64,000 bases of DNA from Nelumbo lutea. Taxonomy: Eukaryota > Streptophyta > Magnoliopsida > Proteales > Nelumbonaceae. This document shows, one piece after another, positions 23,300 to 34,753 of this stretch. The stretch spans positions 63,662,727 to 63,726,726 of the forward strand of contig JAKGHH010000007.1 of assembly GCA_022828595.1 (NCBI GenBank). The letters run 5' to 3'. A program made the position numbers and the translations under genes. The notes below the pieces were generated by a model. It saw only the letters and a program-made list of their open reading frames with translations, made no database searches and was not told the origin of the DNA. Numbering within the stretch: the first letter of the stretch is position 1; each line of letters begins with the position of its first letter.

Positions 23300-23553
23300 G
23301 GTAGGATGGAGCATAAAATGCACCTACTGGTTAAGTAATCCGATGGTAGGATGGAGCATAAAATGCACCTACCAGTTAAGTAATCCGATGGTAGGATGGA
23401 GCATAAAATGCACCTACCAGCCAAGTCATCTGGTAGTAGGACGGAGCATAAAATGCACCTACTAGCTAGCAATTCAAATAGTAGGATGGAGTATAAAATG
23501 CATCTACTGACCAAGTAATCCAAGAGTGAGATGGAGCATAAAATGCACTCACT
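23300..23553 (+). repeat. Stem-loop array, 6 units, 45-bp period (G4)
   Basis: Units at 23300, 23344, 23389, 23434, 23480 and 23525. Arms: GGTAGG/CCTACT, TGGTAGG/CCTACCA (twice), TAGTAGG/CCTACTA, AGTAGG/TCTACT, AGTGAG/CTCACT. The centre ATGGAGCATAAAATGCA is kept with at most one or two changes and holds its own short stem GCAT-AAA-ATGC. The exact 45-bp period keeps frames open on both strands, which explains apparent Cys-rich repeat ORFs here. Confidence 0.9.
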
Positions 23554-23804
23554 TCTTCAAAAGAAAGACAAAGAAAACAAAAAGAGAGAGAAAAGAAAGA
23601 TGTTTTTCCTAGTTCACTACCTGGTTTGTAGTAGCACAAATTGGATTAACTGATGAATGAGTCATGTATGACTTCGTTGTGTTGATTTAAAGGTTCACAA
23701 TAATTAACCTAGAATATTTGTAGAGAAAGATGAAGGAGAGTTGAGTTTAAAAATTGGTAGGATAGCTAGTTTTAATTCTTGTTCTATTTTTACTTGAATT
23801 TTGA

Positions 23805-23844
23805 CTTGCCCGAGGATGGGCAAGGTTTCAAGTGTGGGGGGATT
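23805..23844 (+). other. Hairpin and polypurine tract (G4)
   Basis: CTTGCCC-GAGGAT-GGGCAAG is a perfect 7-bp stem (23805-23824), followed by AAGTGTGGGGGGATT next to the LTR start. Confidence 0.85.
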
Positions 23845-25327
23845 TGATGAGAATAAAATTTGTCATATCTTTATCCCTTAATATTCAGTATTTTACACTT
23901 AATCAGTACCTAATTGGACTCATTACTCTTGTATTCCGATTCAGGGCAAGCAAGAAGGCGATTGGAAGAAAACAAGGCTAATTTTGCACAGTTTCGGCAC
24001 CGATTAGTGATTTGGGCATAACTCTCAATTCTAGATTCCGATTTGGATAATTCAAGAAGCACTGGAAAGATAAGGAAAAGACCCACAACTTTCATGTTTT
24101 GGGTTTTCGGAGAATCGGTATGCATCGAAGACGAATTCGGGTCCAATGTCAGAGTAATTTCGTAGCAAAGCCCATTTCATAAGCTGAAGCCCATTTCGTA
24201 GAAGAGTCTTGAAGCAAGCCCGAATTGTTAAAGAAGCCCAGCTCGAATTCAAAATCCAAGAGTCCCATTAGAATAGAAGTTGAATGTAATCTCAATAAAA
24301 GAGTATTATCAGATTTAAATTCTCAAATTGTAATCCTAGAAAGATAAGAGATAAGAGTTAGATATGATAAGTTCAAATTAGATTAAGACTTTCCAGTTTG
24401 AGGATAATCTCCTTAAGGGGTTGGAGAGCAACCCTCTCCCCAAACCTATATAAAGGGGGGCTGACCAGCACCCAAGGCATCAATTTCCTCCAAGAGAGCT
24501 TCAGTCTTCAGAGAGGGAAATCAGCAACCAAGGAGGAAGAAGCAAGAATTCGCCCCCTTTCTCATCTAGAAGCTGCGTTTTCATCATGAAGTGTCTATAA
24601 GTTTTTATTTCTGGTTGAAGGGTTAGGGAAGCCTTGATTCTGTACGCATTGTGAGATCTAATTGATTTTTATTTCAGTTCATTGTTTATGGGTATTCGTA
24701 TGTTTTCTGTGAATTAACTGTGAGGATTATTTTCTTTGATAAAGCAAGAAGGGCTCCATGGCCGATTAAACCTCCAATTTCATATATAATTGGTAGGTTC
24801 GATCATGGTGGCAACTAACACAAATTGATTGCAAAAAAGTTTTCGATCTATGTTAGGAAAATGCATGATCTGGTTTAAATGGTTCGAGCTTGTGAGATCA
24901 CTGACCATAATTAGGTCGCTCCCCTCTTAATGCTATTAATAGGTTAAATCCTAAGAGTTTATTTAGGACTGCTTATTAATAAGGGAAGCAATCAAAGAGC
25001 TTGTTTTGGTTGTCGAATAATAAGAGTAGAGGCTAGCTGTTAGAGCTTGTTAATAGCTATATCCAATTTATTCATAAACATATGAATCTATCTTTGAATC
25101 AAGGAACATTGCTACGAATCAAAGCTGAACTTGTCCCTTCAACTGGAAGCCATCTGCCATCGATTTAATCCTTGGTTTATTTTATTTTCTGCTATTTTCT
25201 TATTTTCCTTAGCTTTACAACCCCGTTCATCCATCTACTTGGAAATAAATCCACCCAATCCCTGTGGAGAACGACCTTGCTCATCACTATCTGCAAATTA
25301 TTAACCCAAAGCAAGAATATTTATCTT
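23845..25327 (+). repeat. Second LTR of G4
   Basis: TGATGAGAATAAAATTTGTC start; aligns with 20329-21854. The last bases (…TATTTATCTT) run into an inverted copy instead of the usual GGTTCGGCACCCACA end. A TATATAAAGGGGGG box lies near 24447. Confidence 0.88.
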
Positions 25328-25553
25328 TGTGGGTGCCGAAGATAAATAGTCTTGCTCTGGGTTAATAATTTGCAGATAGTGATGAGCATGATTGTTCTCC
25401 ACAGGGATTGGGTGGATTTATTTCCAAGTAGATGGATTAAAAGAGGGTTGTAAAGCTAAGGAAAATAAGAAAATAGTAGAAAATAACAGAAAACAAAATA
25501 TCAATGGGAGATGGCTTCCGGTTGAAGGGACAAGTTCAGCTTTGATTCGTAGC
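25111..25553. repeat. LTR foldback (long inverted repeat)
   Basis: Left arm 25111-25327 and right arm 25339-25553 are near-perfect reverse complements of about 215 bp, with an 11-bp spacer TGTGGGTGCCG. Both arms are the last part of the G4 LTR. Confidence 0.88.
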
Positions 25554-26283
25554 ATTGTGAGATCTAATTGATTTTTATTTCAGTTCATTGTTTATGTGTA
25601 TTCATATATTTTCTGTGAATTAACTGTGAGAATTATTTTTGTTGATTAAGCAAGAAGGGCCCCTTGCTCATTCAATGGAAATAATCCATGGGCGATTGAA
25701 CCTCCTGTTTCGTATTATGAATTGTAGGTTCGATCATGGTGGCAACTAACATAAATTGATTGCAAAAATGTTTTCGATCTATGTTAGGACAATATATGAT
25801 CTGGTTTAAATGATCCGAGCTGGTGAGATCGCTGACCAGAATTGGGTCTCTCCCCTCTTAATGCTATTAATAGGTCAAATTCTAAGAGCTTGTTTAGGAC
25901 TGCCTATTAATAAGGGAAGCAATCAAAGAGCTTGTTTTGGTTGTCTAATAATAAGAGTAGAGGCTGGCTGTTAGAGCTTGTTAATAGCTATAACCAATTT
26001 ATTCATAAACATATGAATCTATCTTTGCATCAAGGATCAATGCTACGAATCAAAGCTGAACTTGTCCCTTCAACCGGAAACCATCTCCCATCGATTTAAT
26101 CTTTGTTTTCTGTTATTTTTTGCTATTTTCTTATTTTCGTTAGCTTTACAACCCCCCTTAATGCATCTACTTGGAAATAAATCCACCCAATCCCTGTGGA
26201 GAACGACCTTGCTCATCACTATCTGCAAATTATTAACCCAGAGCAACAATATTTATCTTTGGTTGGGTTCGGCACCCACCACA
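25551..26283 (+). repeat. Third, partial LTR of G4
   Basis: Plus-orientation LTR 3' half, beginning at GCATTGTGAGATCTAATTG and ending …CACCCACCACA, directly before the right target duplication TTGTC. Confidence 0.85.
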
Positions 26284-26288
26284 TTGTC

Positions 26289-29133
26289 ATTTTCTCACAA
26301 GAAATTGTTGCCTTCTGTTTTGCAGTCTCCGAAGTTGGAATTAAAGACCTTATTAGCTTTCCTTAAGTATGCATGCGACAAAGAGACATTGCCCGTGATC
26401 ATTGCGAAAGGGTTGACTGAAGAACAAGAGGAACGGCTCATCAATGTTCTGAAAGAACATAAGGAGGCAATTGGTTGGACCTTAGCTGACATAAAAGTGG
26501 TCAGCTCCTCAATTTGCATGCACAGGATTCTTTTGGAGGATAGCGCAAAACCAATTAGAAAATCGCAAAGAAAGCTCAACCTAGTAATGAAAGAAGTGGG
26601 GATGAAAGAAATACTTAAGTTGTTAGATGAAGGGATAATTTTCCCAATTTTGGATAGTAAATGGGTAAGTCCTATACATGTTGTACCCAAGAAAATTGGG
26701 ATAACAGTGGTAAGAAATCAAAATAATGAACTAGTCCCAATGAGGGTACAAAGTGGCTGGTGTATGGTAATTGATTTTCGAAAACTTAATTTGGCTACTC
26801 AAAAGGACCACTTTCCCTTACTATTCATAGACCAGATGTTAGAAAGATTAGTAGGTAAGGCTTTCTTTTGTTTTCTCGATGGGTTTTCAAGTTATTATCA
26901 GATTGTTATTGCCTAGGAGGACCAAGAGAAAACAACTTTCACTTGCCCATTCGGTACTTTTGCTTATAGTCAAATGCCTTTTGGTCTGTGCAATGCTCCT
27001 GGCACTTTCCAAAGATGCATGATAAGTATATTTTTTGAATTTATTGAGAAGTGCATTGAAGTGTTCATGGATGATTTTACTATTTATGGTGATTCGTTTG
27101 ATGATTGCTTAAATAATTTAAGAAAAGTTCTGAATCGATGTGTCGAGACTAATCTTGTTTTGAATTATGAAAAATGCCACTTTATGTAAAGGAAGGCATT
27201 GTGTTGGGATAGGTTATCTCGGCTAGAGGAATAGAGGTCAATAAGGCCAAAGTTGATTTAATTGTGAGCTTACCTTACCCTACAAATGTTAGGGAGGTAC
27301 GTGTCTTTCTTGGACATGCAGGTTTCTATCACAGGTTTATCAAAGACTTTTCAAAAATCAACCTGCCATTGTCCAAATTGCTGCAGAAGGATGTGCCTTT
27401 CGACTTTGAGGATGAGTGCAAGGAAGCATTTGACAAGCTCAAGAATCTATTGGCAATTGCACCCATTATTCAACCACCTAACTGGAACTTGCCCTTTGAG
27501 ATCATGAGCGATGCAAGCAACTATGCGGTAGGGGCTGTTTTAGGTCAACGAATTGATGGGAGGAGCCGTGTCATCTACTATGCTTCAAGAATGTTGAATG
27601 CTGCACAATGCAACTACACAACCACCAAAAAGGAGCTATTAGCAATTGTGTTTGCTTTAGATAAATTTTGATCAAATTTGCTTGGCTCTAAAGTGGTTGC
27701 ATTTTTTGATCATGTAGCTTTGAAATACCTACTAGCGAAAAAGTAGTCAAAATCGAGGCTGATAAGGTGGATACTCTTGCTCAAAGAGTTTGATTTGGAG
27801 ATTAAAGATCGAAGGGGAGCTGAAAACCCGGTGGCAAATCATCTAAGTAGGTTGGTAAAAAGATGAGGACTCCTCACCCATCTCTGAGTTGTTTCCTGAT
27901 GAGCAACTGTTTCACATAAAAGGTATGGTCCCTTGGTATGTTGATATTGTGAACTACTTGGTTACCGGAATTTTGCCTAATTACCTTACCACGTCCATGA
28001 AGAATAAAATCAGGTATGAGGCAAAATATTATGTTTGGGATGAACCCTATCTGTGGAAATTCTGCTCCGATCAAGTGATTAGGAGATGTGTCCCTGAAAA
28101 TGATCATATATCGATTTTAAATTTCTGTCATAATTATGCCTGTGGTGGTCATTTTGGACCAAATAGAACTGCTCGAAAGGTTTTAGGTAGTGGGCTGTAT
28201 TGGGCAACCCTATTTAGAGATGCATACCTGTTTTTCAAAACTTGTGAAAGATGCCAATAAATAGAGCATTATCTCGCAGGAATGAGATGCCCCAAACCCC
28301 CACTCTTATCTGCGAAATCTTTGATGTTTAGGGTATTGATTTTATGGGACCCTTTTCTCCCTCTTGTGGTTTTGTTTACATACTTTTGGCAGTTGACTAT
28401 GTCTCAAAATGGGTGGAAGCAAAGGCCACCAGGACTGATGATTCTAAGTGTGTTGTAGAGTTTATGAAATCTAAAATCTTCAGTAGGTTTGGAATTCCTT
28501 GAGCCATTATAAGTGATCAAGGGACCCACTTCTGCAATAGAGCCATCAAAGTCTTACTGAAAAAGTATGGGGTGCATCATCGAATCGCCACTGGTTATCA
28601 CCCCTAGATAAATGACCTAGCTGAAATTTCCAATAGAGAGGTCAAGTCTATTTCAGTGAAGATGGTGAATCCAGGAAGAAAGGACTAGAGCCTACATCTA
28701 GATGATACTCTAGGCATATCGAACAACATATAAAACACTAATAGGGATGTCTCTTTACAGGTTGATTTTTGGAAAATCTTGTCACTTGCCAGTCGAAATT
28801 GAGCATAGGGCCTATTGGACAATCAAACGCTGGAATATGAACATGGAAGAAGCTGGCAAGGCAAGAAATCTCCAATTGCAAGAATTGGAAGAGTTGTGGT
28901 TAGAAGCATATGAGAATTTGAGAATCTACAAAGAGAAGACCAAATTGTTCCATGATAATTTGCTTTTAAGAAAATAATTTATAGTTGGACAAAAATTTTA
29001 CTATACAATTCTCGACTCCAACTCATGCCAGGTAAGTTGCGTTCCAGGTGGATGGGTCCATTTGTTGTTACTATTGTGTTTCCTTATGGTGTAGTAGAGA
29101 TCAAAAGTCTCAATACAGGCAAGAATTTCAAGG
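26289..29133 (+). pseudogene. Athila RT-RNase H-integrase (G3)
   Basis: Continuation of G3 pol after G4. The RT domain runs about 26360-27200 with KWVSPIHVVPKK and a catalytic VFMDDFTIYG near 27060 (FMDD in place of the common YVDD). The RNase H core has SDASNYAVGAVLG near 27510 and [12 protein letters not shown]. Integrase has the HHCC region (about 28115-28255), GIDFMGPF and SDQGTHF. Many stops are present (TAG near 26916, TAA near 27187, TAG near 28328, TGA near 28501, and others). It stops inside the integrase C-terminus at about 29133 and joins foreign LTR sequence. Confidence 0.92.
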
Positions 29134-29304
29134 TGGGAATCACATTCCTTGTTTTAATTATTTAATTTTCCCACTCTATTATATTGCGCATTCGATTAAG
29201 AAATTATTCCCTAGCTCCCTATGGGATTCGACCTAGTACCATTATTACTACAAAAATTTTATTGTGGGACTAGCATTAATTTTGAGGGCTTCGAAAATGC
29301 GTCA
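29134..29304 (+). repeat. Truncated 3' LTR end of G3
   Basis: After GGGAATCACATTCCT, which resembles copia LTR and not G3, the last about 155 bp of the Athila LTR follow (TTTTAATTATTTAATTTTCC … GCGTCA). U3, R and the 3' noncoding block are gone, yet the element end and target duplication are intact. Confidence 0.8.
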
Positions 29305-31196
29305 ACCCTGTCAGGCAGGGAAAATTTTAAAAAATTTCTCTCTCCCATGTGAGAATCACATTCCCTATTTTAGAAAACTGCATTTTCAAGGATCAATCTT
29401 GAACCCTAAACCAGACTAGATCTGAAACCAAAAGGTAGGAGAGGGATATACATGATATAGAGTAGCAATAACTCCCAATGAAGGTATTCACGCCCAAGGA
29501 AAATGCCAAAGACTGCTCCCACTGAAGATGACATAGCGTAGGGTGGAGCAGAATCAGCAGGTGGTTCTTCAGCAAGAACCAAATTCTTCAGAAAGAATTC
29601 GATGGGAGATGAGTGAGCATGACTTTAGATCAGTTTTTCACCAAAAATTTTTATCAAGAACGCTTCTTGATCGCTCTTACAAGTGGAGATCAAACTGGCT
29701 ATGGCGACAGCAATAGAAGGAGGCAAGAGCAGAAGATGGCATCAGTTTAACTGGAACTGTCTTATCTCTTGTATCTGCAATCAGAATTGAGTGAACTAGG
29801 GTTCGCCCTCCTCCTCCTTTTATAGCCTTAATGAGAGGTCCTCCTAATCCCATTAGGAGTTTCCTAATCCAAATATTGTATTTGGATCTGGACTCTCTTT
29901 AAGAGATAAGGATAATCCCTTATTTTATCTGCAGATAAATATCAGCCCTCCTAATCTTATTAGGAGTTTCCTAATCCAAATCATTATTTGGATCTGGACT
30001 CTCTGAGTGGATAGGGATAACTCCCTATCCTATATGCTGATCTAAATCCCAGAACCACCCCCTTTTAAATAATCATATTATACCAGTTCGAATTGAGCTT
30101 TAGGCCCATTAAGTCCATGTGCACATTCAGCCTCCAAACTGTTGCCCAATTGGGTATAAGGCGTGGGATCCAAACATTGATCTACACATCAGTCACATGG
30201 GTTTAGCCCAGCCTTTGTTATAAGGCTTGGCCGAATTAACTGTAGGAAACAGTGAACCCCTGAGCCCATCACCATGGGCTCTTAATGGGCCCAACACTTA
30301 CACTAAGTGGTCCTTGGGTCAAGCCACCTTATAAAAACCCAAGGACTGTGGGCAGATGCAAGATTAACCCATCAGGTATTACCCTCAATGGTCTTACACT
30401 TAACCTCTTAGCCCATAATGATCAAACACTACTTGACAAGAGAGGACCTCTCCCTCGGCTGCACGGTAAAATATTGCACTCTCTAGTCACATGGATCTTG
30501 GGAATTAAAATATTTTGCAAATATTTTGAAACCATAATATATATGTATATCTCTATATAAATATATTTTGCAAAACAAATTTCAATGGTTGAAATCGACT
30601 GCCGGCAGCTTTATTTTCCATCAGAGAGAGTGCATCCCCGATGATTCACTTTGTCCAACAAAGGGGCTGATCCTGTCACTATAATCACCCACTCAGATGA
30701 ATTCTGGGACTGTCCCAACCTACCTAGGTTTTGACCCCTTCTAAGTATCCCACTGATTGGCATATCATAGACAGCCCAATCTGACACCTAGTGTAGTATC
30801 ATAATCGAGTCTAGCGGTCAGGTGTAACTTTTCAGTTTTGCCCATCAATCTCCAAGGTCCAGGGCAATACTGGAAATCTGGTCTAGTTCAGGGTTTCAAG
30901 AAAACCCACACTACATGCACCTCGGGTCTCACCCTAGCAGCTGAGACAAGCCACCCCAACCAACTTGGCGGCACATCAGTGCCAACCATAGCAGGATAAA
31001 TCTCGCTAGACTTATCCAATGGCTGTGAACATTCTAAACTAACACGAGTCTCATATGTATCCATTTTAAGGGTATTACACAGAAACACACCACAATAACA
31101 TGAATCAAATATGTACTTTATTCATTTACAATAAATGTCATAATGTACATCATTCTGATTGGAGCCATACATAATATTTCCATAAGTGGTCCAACA
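29305..31196 (-). repeat. 3' LTR of copia C4 (main part)
   Basis: Resumes after G3 with ACCCT and continues to the LTR start TGTTGGACCAC at 31196 (minus strand). With 16688-16722 it gives about 1.93 kb. Upstream palindromic modules are seen around 29830-30050 (for example CTCCTAATCCCATTAGGAG). Confidence 0.88.
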
Positions 31197-33324
31197 ACTC
31201 CCACTTTCACTTAGGTCCAATCTAGTTTAAGTTGGAGTCCCATACTTTCCACGTGTTTCCTAAACACTTTCTGTATCGGTGGCTTAGTCAACGGGTCTAC
31301 CACATTCTCCGCTGATGCTACCTGTTAACATCGAACCAATGTTGTCATACAACAATGGAATGGGTGATGTGCTGAATTCTAAATTTAGGAATGAACACCT
31401 TCATTCATTAGGCAGGTTCACTTACGGCAAGGTCTTCGGCTTTGGTTGCGGACTGTTATTCTTACTACTCAGGACCCCTATTTGCTGCTTTTCCAGCAAA
31501 TAGCACACAATCCTATCATGTTAACATACGCAGATGTAGACTTTTTATCATCTAGATCTGACTAGAAGTCGCCATCAATATACCCCTGGATCTATAGTGA
31601 ACTATCATCGAATACTAGATAAAATTATTTTGTCCCTCGAAAGTACTTTAGTATGTTTTCTCACAACAGTCCAATGCTCCCGCTCTGGGTTGGCCTGGAA
31701 TCTGCTTACTACACTCACTGCCTGAGCGATGTCTGGACGAGTGCACAGCATGGCATAAATGATGCTCCCCACGGCTGAGGCATAAGAAACGTCCTTCATG
31801 CCCTCATTCTCCTCGAGAGTCTTGGGAGACATGGCCTTGGAGAGAGTGACTCCATGCCTGAAAGGAACATTCCCTTTCTTGGAGTTCTCCATGCTGTATC
31901 TTTTGACTATCTTGTCAATATAAGCATATTGGGATAATCCTATTATCCTCTTTGATCTATCTCTATAGAGTCGAAGACCCAGTATATAGGAGGCTTCTCC
32001 AAGATCTTTCATGGAGAATTGCTATGAAAGCCACACTTTCACCGTAGTCAACATTCCTACATCATTTCCAATGAGTAGAATGTCATCTATATACAGAACT
32101 AAAAGCATAATCTTATCACCACTGGATTTCCTGTAAACACAGGGCTCATCTGGGTTCTGCTCAAAGTTAAACCTTTTGACAGTAGGTTCAAACCGGATGT
32201 TCCAACTCTTAGAAGCTTGCTTAAGTCCATATATGGATCGGTTCAGTTTACATACCATGTGTTCCTAACCCGCAACTATAAAACCTTACAGTTGCTGCAT
32301 ATAGATATCTTCACTAAGATCTCCATTTAGGAATGCAGTTTTGATATCCATTTGCTAAATTTCATAGTCATGGTATGCTGCTATAGCTAACAGGATCCTA
32401 AGGGATTTAAGCATGGCCAACGGCGAAAAGGTTTCATCATAATCGATGCCCTCTTTCTGAGTATACCCTTTTGCCACAAGATGAGCTTTGTAGGTCTCAA
32501 CCTTACCATTGGGGCCCTTCTTCCTCTTATATATCCATTTGCAACCAATTGCTTTTACCCTAGGGGAAGATTCTACTAGAGTCCAGACTCCATTGGTCTT
32601 CATTGAGTCCACCTCAGCTCTCATGGTATCTACCCACTTCAAGGAATCTATGTCCGACATAGCTTCCGTATAAGTCATGGGATCCTCCTCACTGGTCGTA
32701 GGTTCCACCAAGTAAACTATCTTGGTCATAACCGAAATGAACTGGAGGCCTGGAAACCCGGGTAGATCTTCTAGGTTGGTCACTACTTGGAACTTGTGGG
32801 ACACCTGCCACTACTCCTAAGCTCTCCTCATCAAGAACAAATTCCTGACGATGATTGTTCAGAATGTAATCATCCTCCAAGAAATGGGCATTTCGATTAT
32901 AGAACACCTTTCGTTCACTTGGGTCATAGAATAGGTAACCCACAGAGCCTTTTGGGTAGCCTACGAATAGGCAATGACTGGTCTTGGATTCCAATTTGTC
33001 CGCACTCATTCTTTTAACATGTGATGGACAACCCCAAATCTTCAAGTGTCTCACACTTGGTTTCATTCTAGTCCAAAGCTCATAGGGAATCTTCAGAAGT
33101 GATTTGGTTGGAACCTGGTTCAGCAGGTATATCGCAGTCTCCAATGCATAACCCCGAAAGGATGTGGGTAACTCTTAGTGCACGAGAAGTGATCGGACCT
33201 TATCCAATAAGGTCCTATTCCTCCTCTCTGAAACACCATTTAATTGTGGAGTGGCAGGAGCAGCTAAATGTGATATCCCATTGACCTTTAAGTAGTCCCT
33301 GAATTCGTCAGAGAGATACTCGCA
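31197..33324 (-). pseudogene. copia integrase end, RT and RNase H (C4)
   Basis: Minus strand. It begins at GEYLSDEFRDYL, just past the second catalytic Asp, and includes NGVSERRNRTLLDK with the catalytic Glu (about 33260-33215) and the integrase C-terminal part (SHCLFVGYPKGSVGYLFYDP, about 32970). RT follows: GCKWIYKRKKGPNGK near 32540 and LYIDDILLIGND near 32090, the YIDD active site. RNase H is poor, ending in VVDPLTKP near 31290. Frame breaks lie near 32800, 32350, 32260, 32015 and 31600. It is preceded directly by LTR sequence, with no gag or protease. Confidence 0.88.
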
Positions 33325-34753
33325 GAAGGGATGAGAGATCCATCATATGGATAGCCGAACCCACAAGGTAACTAGGGCAAATTTTCAAAAAATTTCTCTC
33401 TCTCCCATGTGGGAATCACATTCCCGGTTTTATAAAATCTGCACTTTCAAGGATCAATCTTGAACCTAAACCAGACCAGATCTGAAATCAAAAGGTAGGA
33501 GAGGGATAAACCCGATACGGAGTAGTAGTAACTCCCAACGAAGGTGTTCACACCCAAGAAAAACACCAAAGACTGCTCCCACGGAAGATGACACAACATA
33601 GGGTGGAGCAAAATCAGTAGGTGATTCTTCAACAAGAACCAAACTCTTCAGCAAGAATTTGATGATGGGTGAGTGAGCATGACTTCAGATCAGTTTTTCA
33701 CCAAAAATTGATATGAAGAACGCTTTTTGATCGCTCCTACAGGTGGAGAATGAATTGGCAATGACAACAACAATAGAAGGAGGCAAGAGCAGAAGATGGC
33801 GTCAATTTTACTGGAGTTGTCTTCTCTCTTGAATCTGTAATCAGAATTGAATGAATGGAGGTTCACCCTCCTCCTCTTTTTATAGCCTTAAAGAGAGCTC
33901 CTAATCTCATTAGGAGTTTCCTAATCCAAATCCTTATTTGGATCTGGACTCTCTTTAAGAGGTAAGGATAATCCTTATCTCATATGCAGATCAAGATCAG
34001 CCCTCCTAATCTAATTAGGAGCTTCCTGATCCAAATCTCTATTTGGATCTGGACTTTCTGAGTGGATAGGGATAACTCCCTATCCTATCTGCTATCTAAA
34101 TCTCAGAACCGCCCTTCTTTAATTAATCAAATTAAACCCGTTCGAATTGGGCTTTAGGCTCATTAAGTCCATGTGCTCATTCGTTCTCCAAACTGCTGCC
34201 CAGTTGGGTTTCCTTGTATGGTGTGGAACCCAAACATTGATTTACACATCAGCCACATGGGTTCAGCCTAGCCTCTGTTACAAGGTCTGGCTGAATTCAC
34301 TGTTATGGACAGTGAACCCCTGAGCCCATCACCATGGGCTCTTAATGGGCCCAACACTTACACTAAGTGGTCCCTGGGCCAAGCCACCTTATAAAAACCC
34401 AAGGACTGTGGGCAGATGCAAAATTAGCCCATCAGGCATTACCCTCAATGGTCTTACACTTAACCTCTCAGCCCATAATGATCAAACACATTCTGACAAA
34501 AGAGGACCTCTCTCACGGCTGCAAGGAACAGTGTTGCACTCTCTATTCACATGGATCCCGAGAATTAAAGCCATTTGCAAACATTTTGAAACCATAATAT
34601 ATATATATATCCGTATATAAATATTTTTGCAAAACAAATTTCAATGATTGAAATCAACTGCCAGCAGTTTTGCTTTCCATCAGAGAGAGTGCATCCCCAA
34701 TCATTACCTTTGTCCGACAAAGGGGCTGATCCTGTCACTATGATCACCCACTC
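33325..34753 (-). repeat. 5' LTR of copia C4, truncated
   Basis: Starts AGAAGGGATGAGAGATCC on the plus strand, right against integrase sequence, and ends at CACCCACTCA before the C5 leader. About 500 bp of the U3 start are missing. Confidence 0.85.

Larger units (their letters stand above)
20329..26283 (+). mobile_element. Pol-less Athila-related element G4
   Basis: Inserted into G3 between gag-protease and RT. TTGTC occurs at 20324-20328 and 26284-26288 and the G3 reading resumes directly after. Parts: 5' LTR, tRNA-Asp-like primer site, a shrunken gag remnant (zinc knuckle kept, main gag domain missing), no protease, RT or integrase, a six-unit stem-loop array, polypurine tract, LTR, then an inverted LTR end and another partial LTR. 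The first two LTR bases (TG) appear lost on the left side. Confidence 0.9.
16728..29304 (+). mobile_element. Athila-type gypsy G3 (host of G4)
   Basis: Starts TGATGAGACTG at 16728 and ends GCGTCA at 29304, flanked on both sides by ACCCT (16723-16727 and 29305-29309), a perfect 5-bp target duplication inside the C4 LTR. Contents: shortened 5' LTR, tRNA-Asp primer site, gag-protease, then after G4 the RT-RNase H-integrase, then a short LTR end. The whole 3' noncoding block, polypurine tract and LTR U3 are deleted. Confidence 0.92.
16688..34753 (-). mobile_element. Ty1/copia element C4 with nested gypsy insertions
   Basis: Minus-strand copia. Its 3' LTR is 16688-16727 plus 29310-31196, split by G3. 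The internal part (31197-33324) has RNase H, RT and the end of integrase. Its 5' LTR (33325-34753) is fused straight onto integrase sequence, so primer site, leader, gag, protease and the integrase N-terminal half are gone. The 5' LTR outer end is cut at the C5 junction. C4 itself lies in the plus-strand C3 LTR. Confidence 0.88.

Noticed and set aside
23269..23523. Cys-rich repeat ORFs (CILCSIL repeats) on the minus strand, also at 51173-51451, 59601-59840, 60160-60438 and 60965-61204
   Set aside because: They are translations of the stem-loop arrays. The 45-bp period is a multiple of three, so frames stay open on both strands (the plus strand gives a similar repeat ORF).
23651..23680. Hammerhead-like CTGATGA followed by a hairpin
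   Set aside because: The conserved GAAA part of the catalytic core is missing after the hairpin, and G7 has CCGATGA at the same place.
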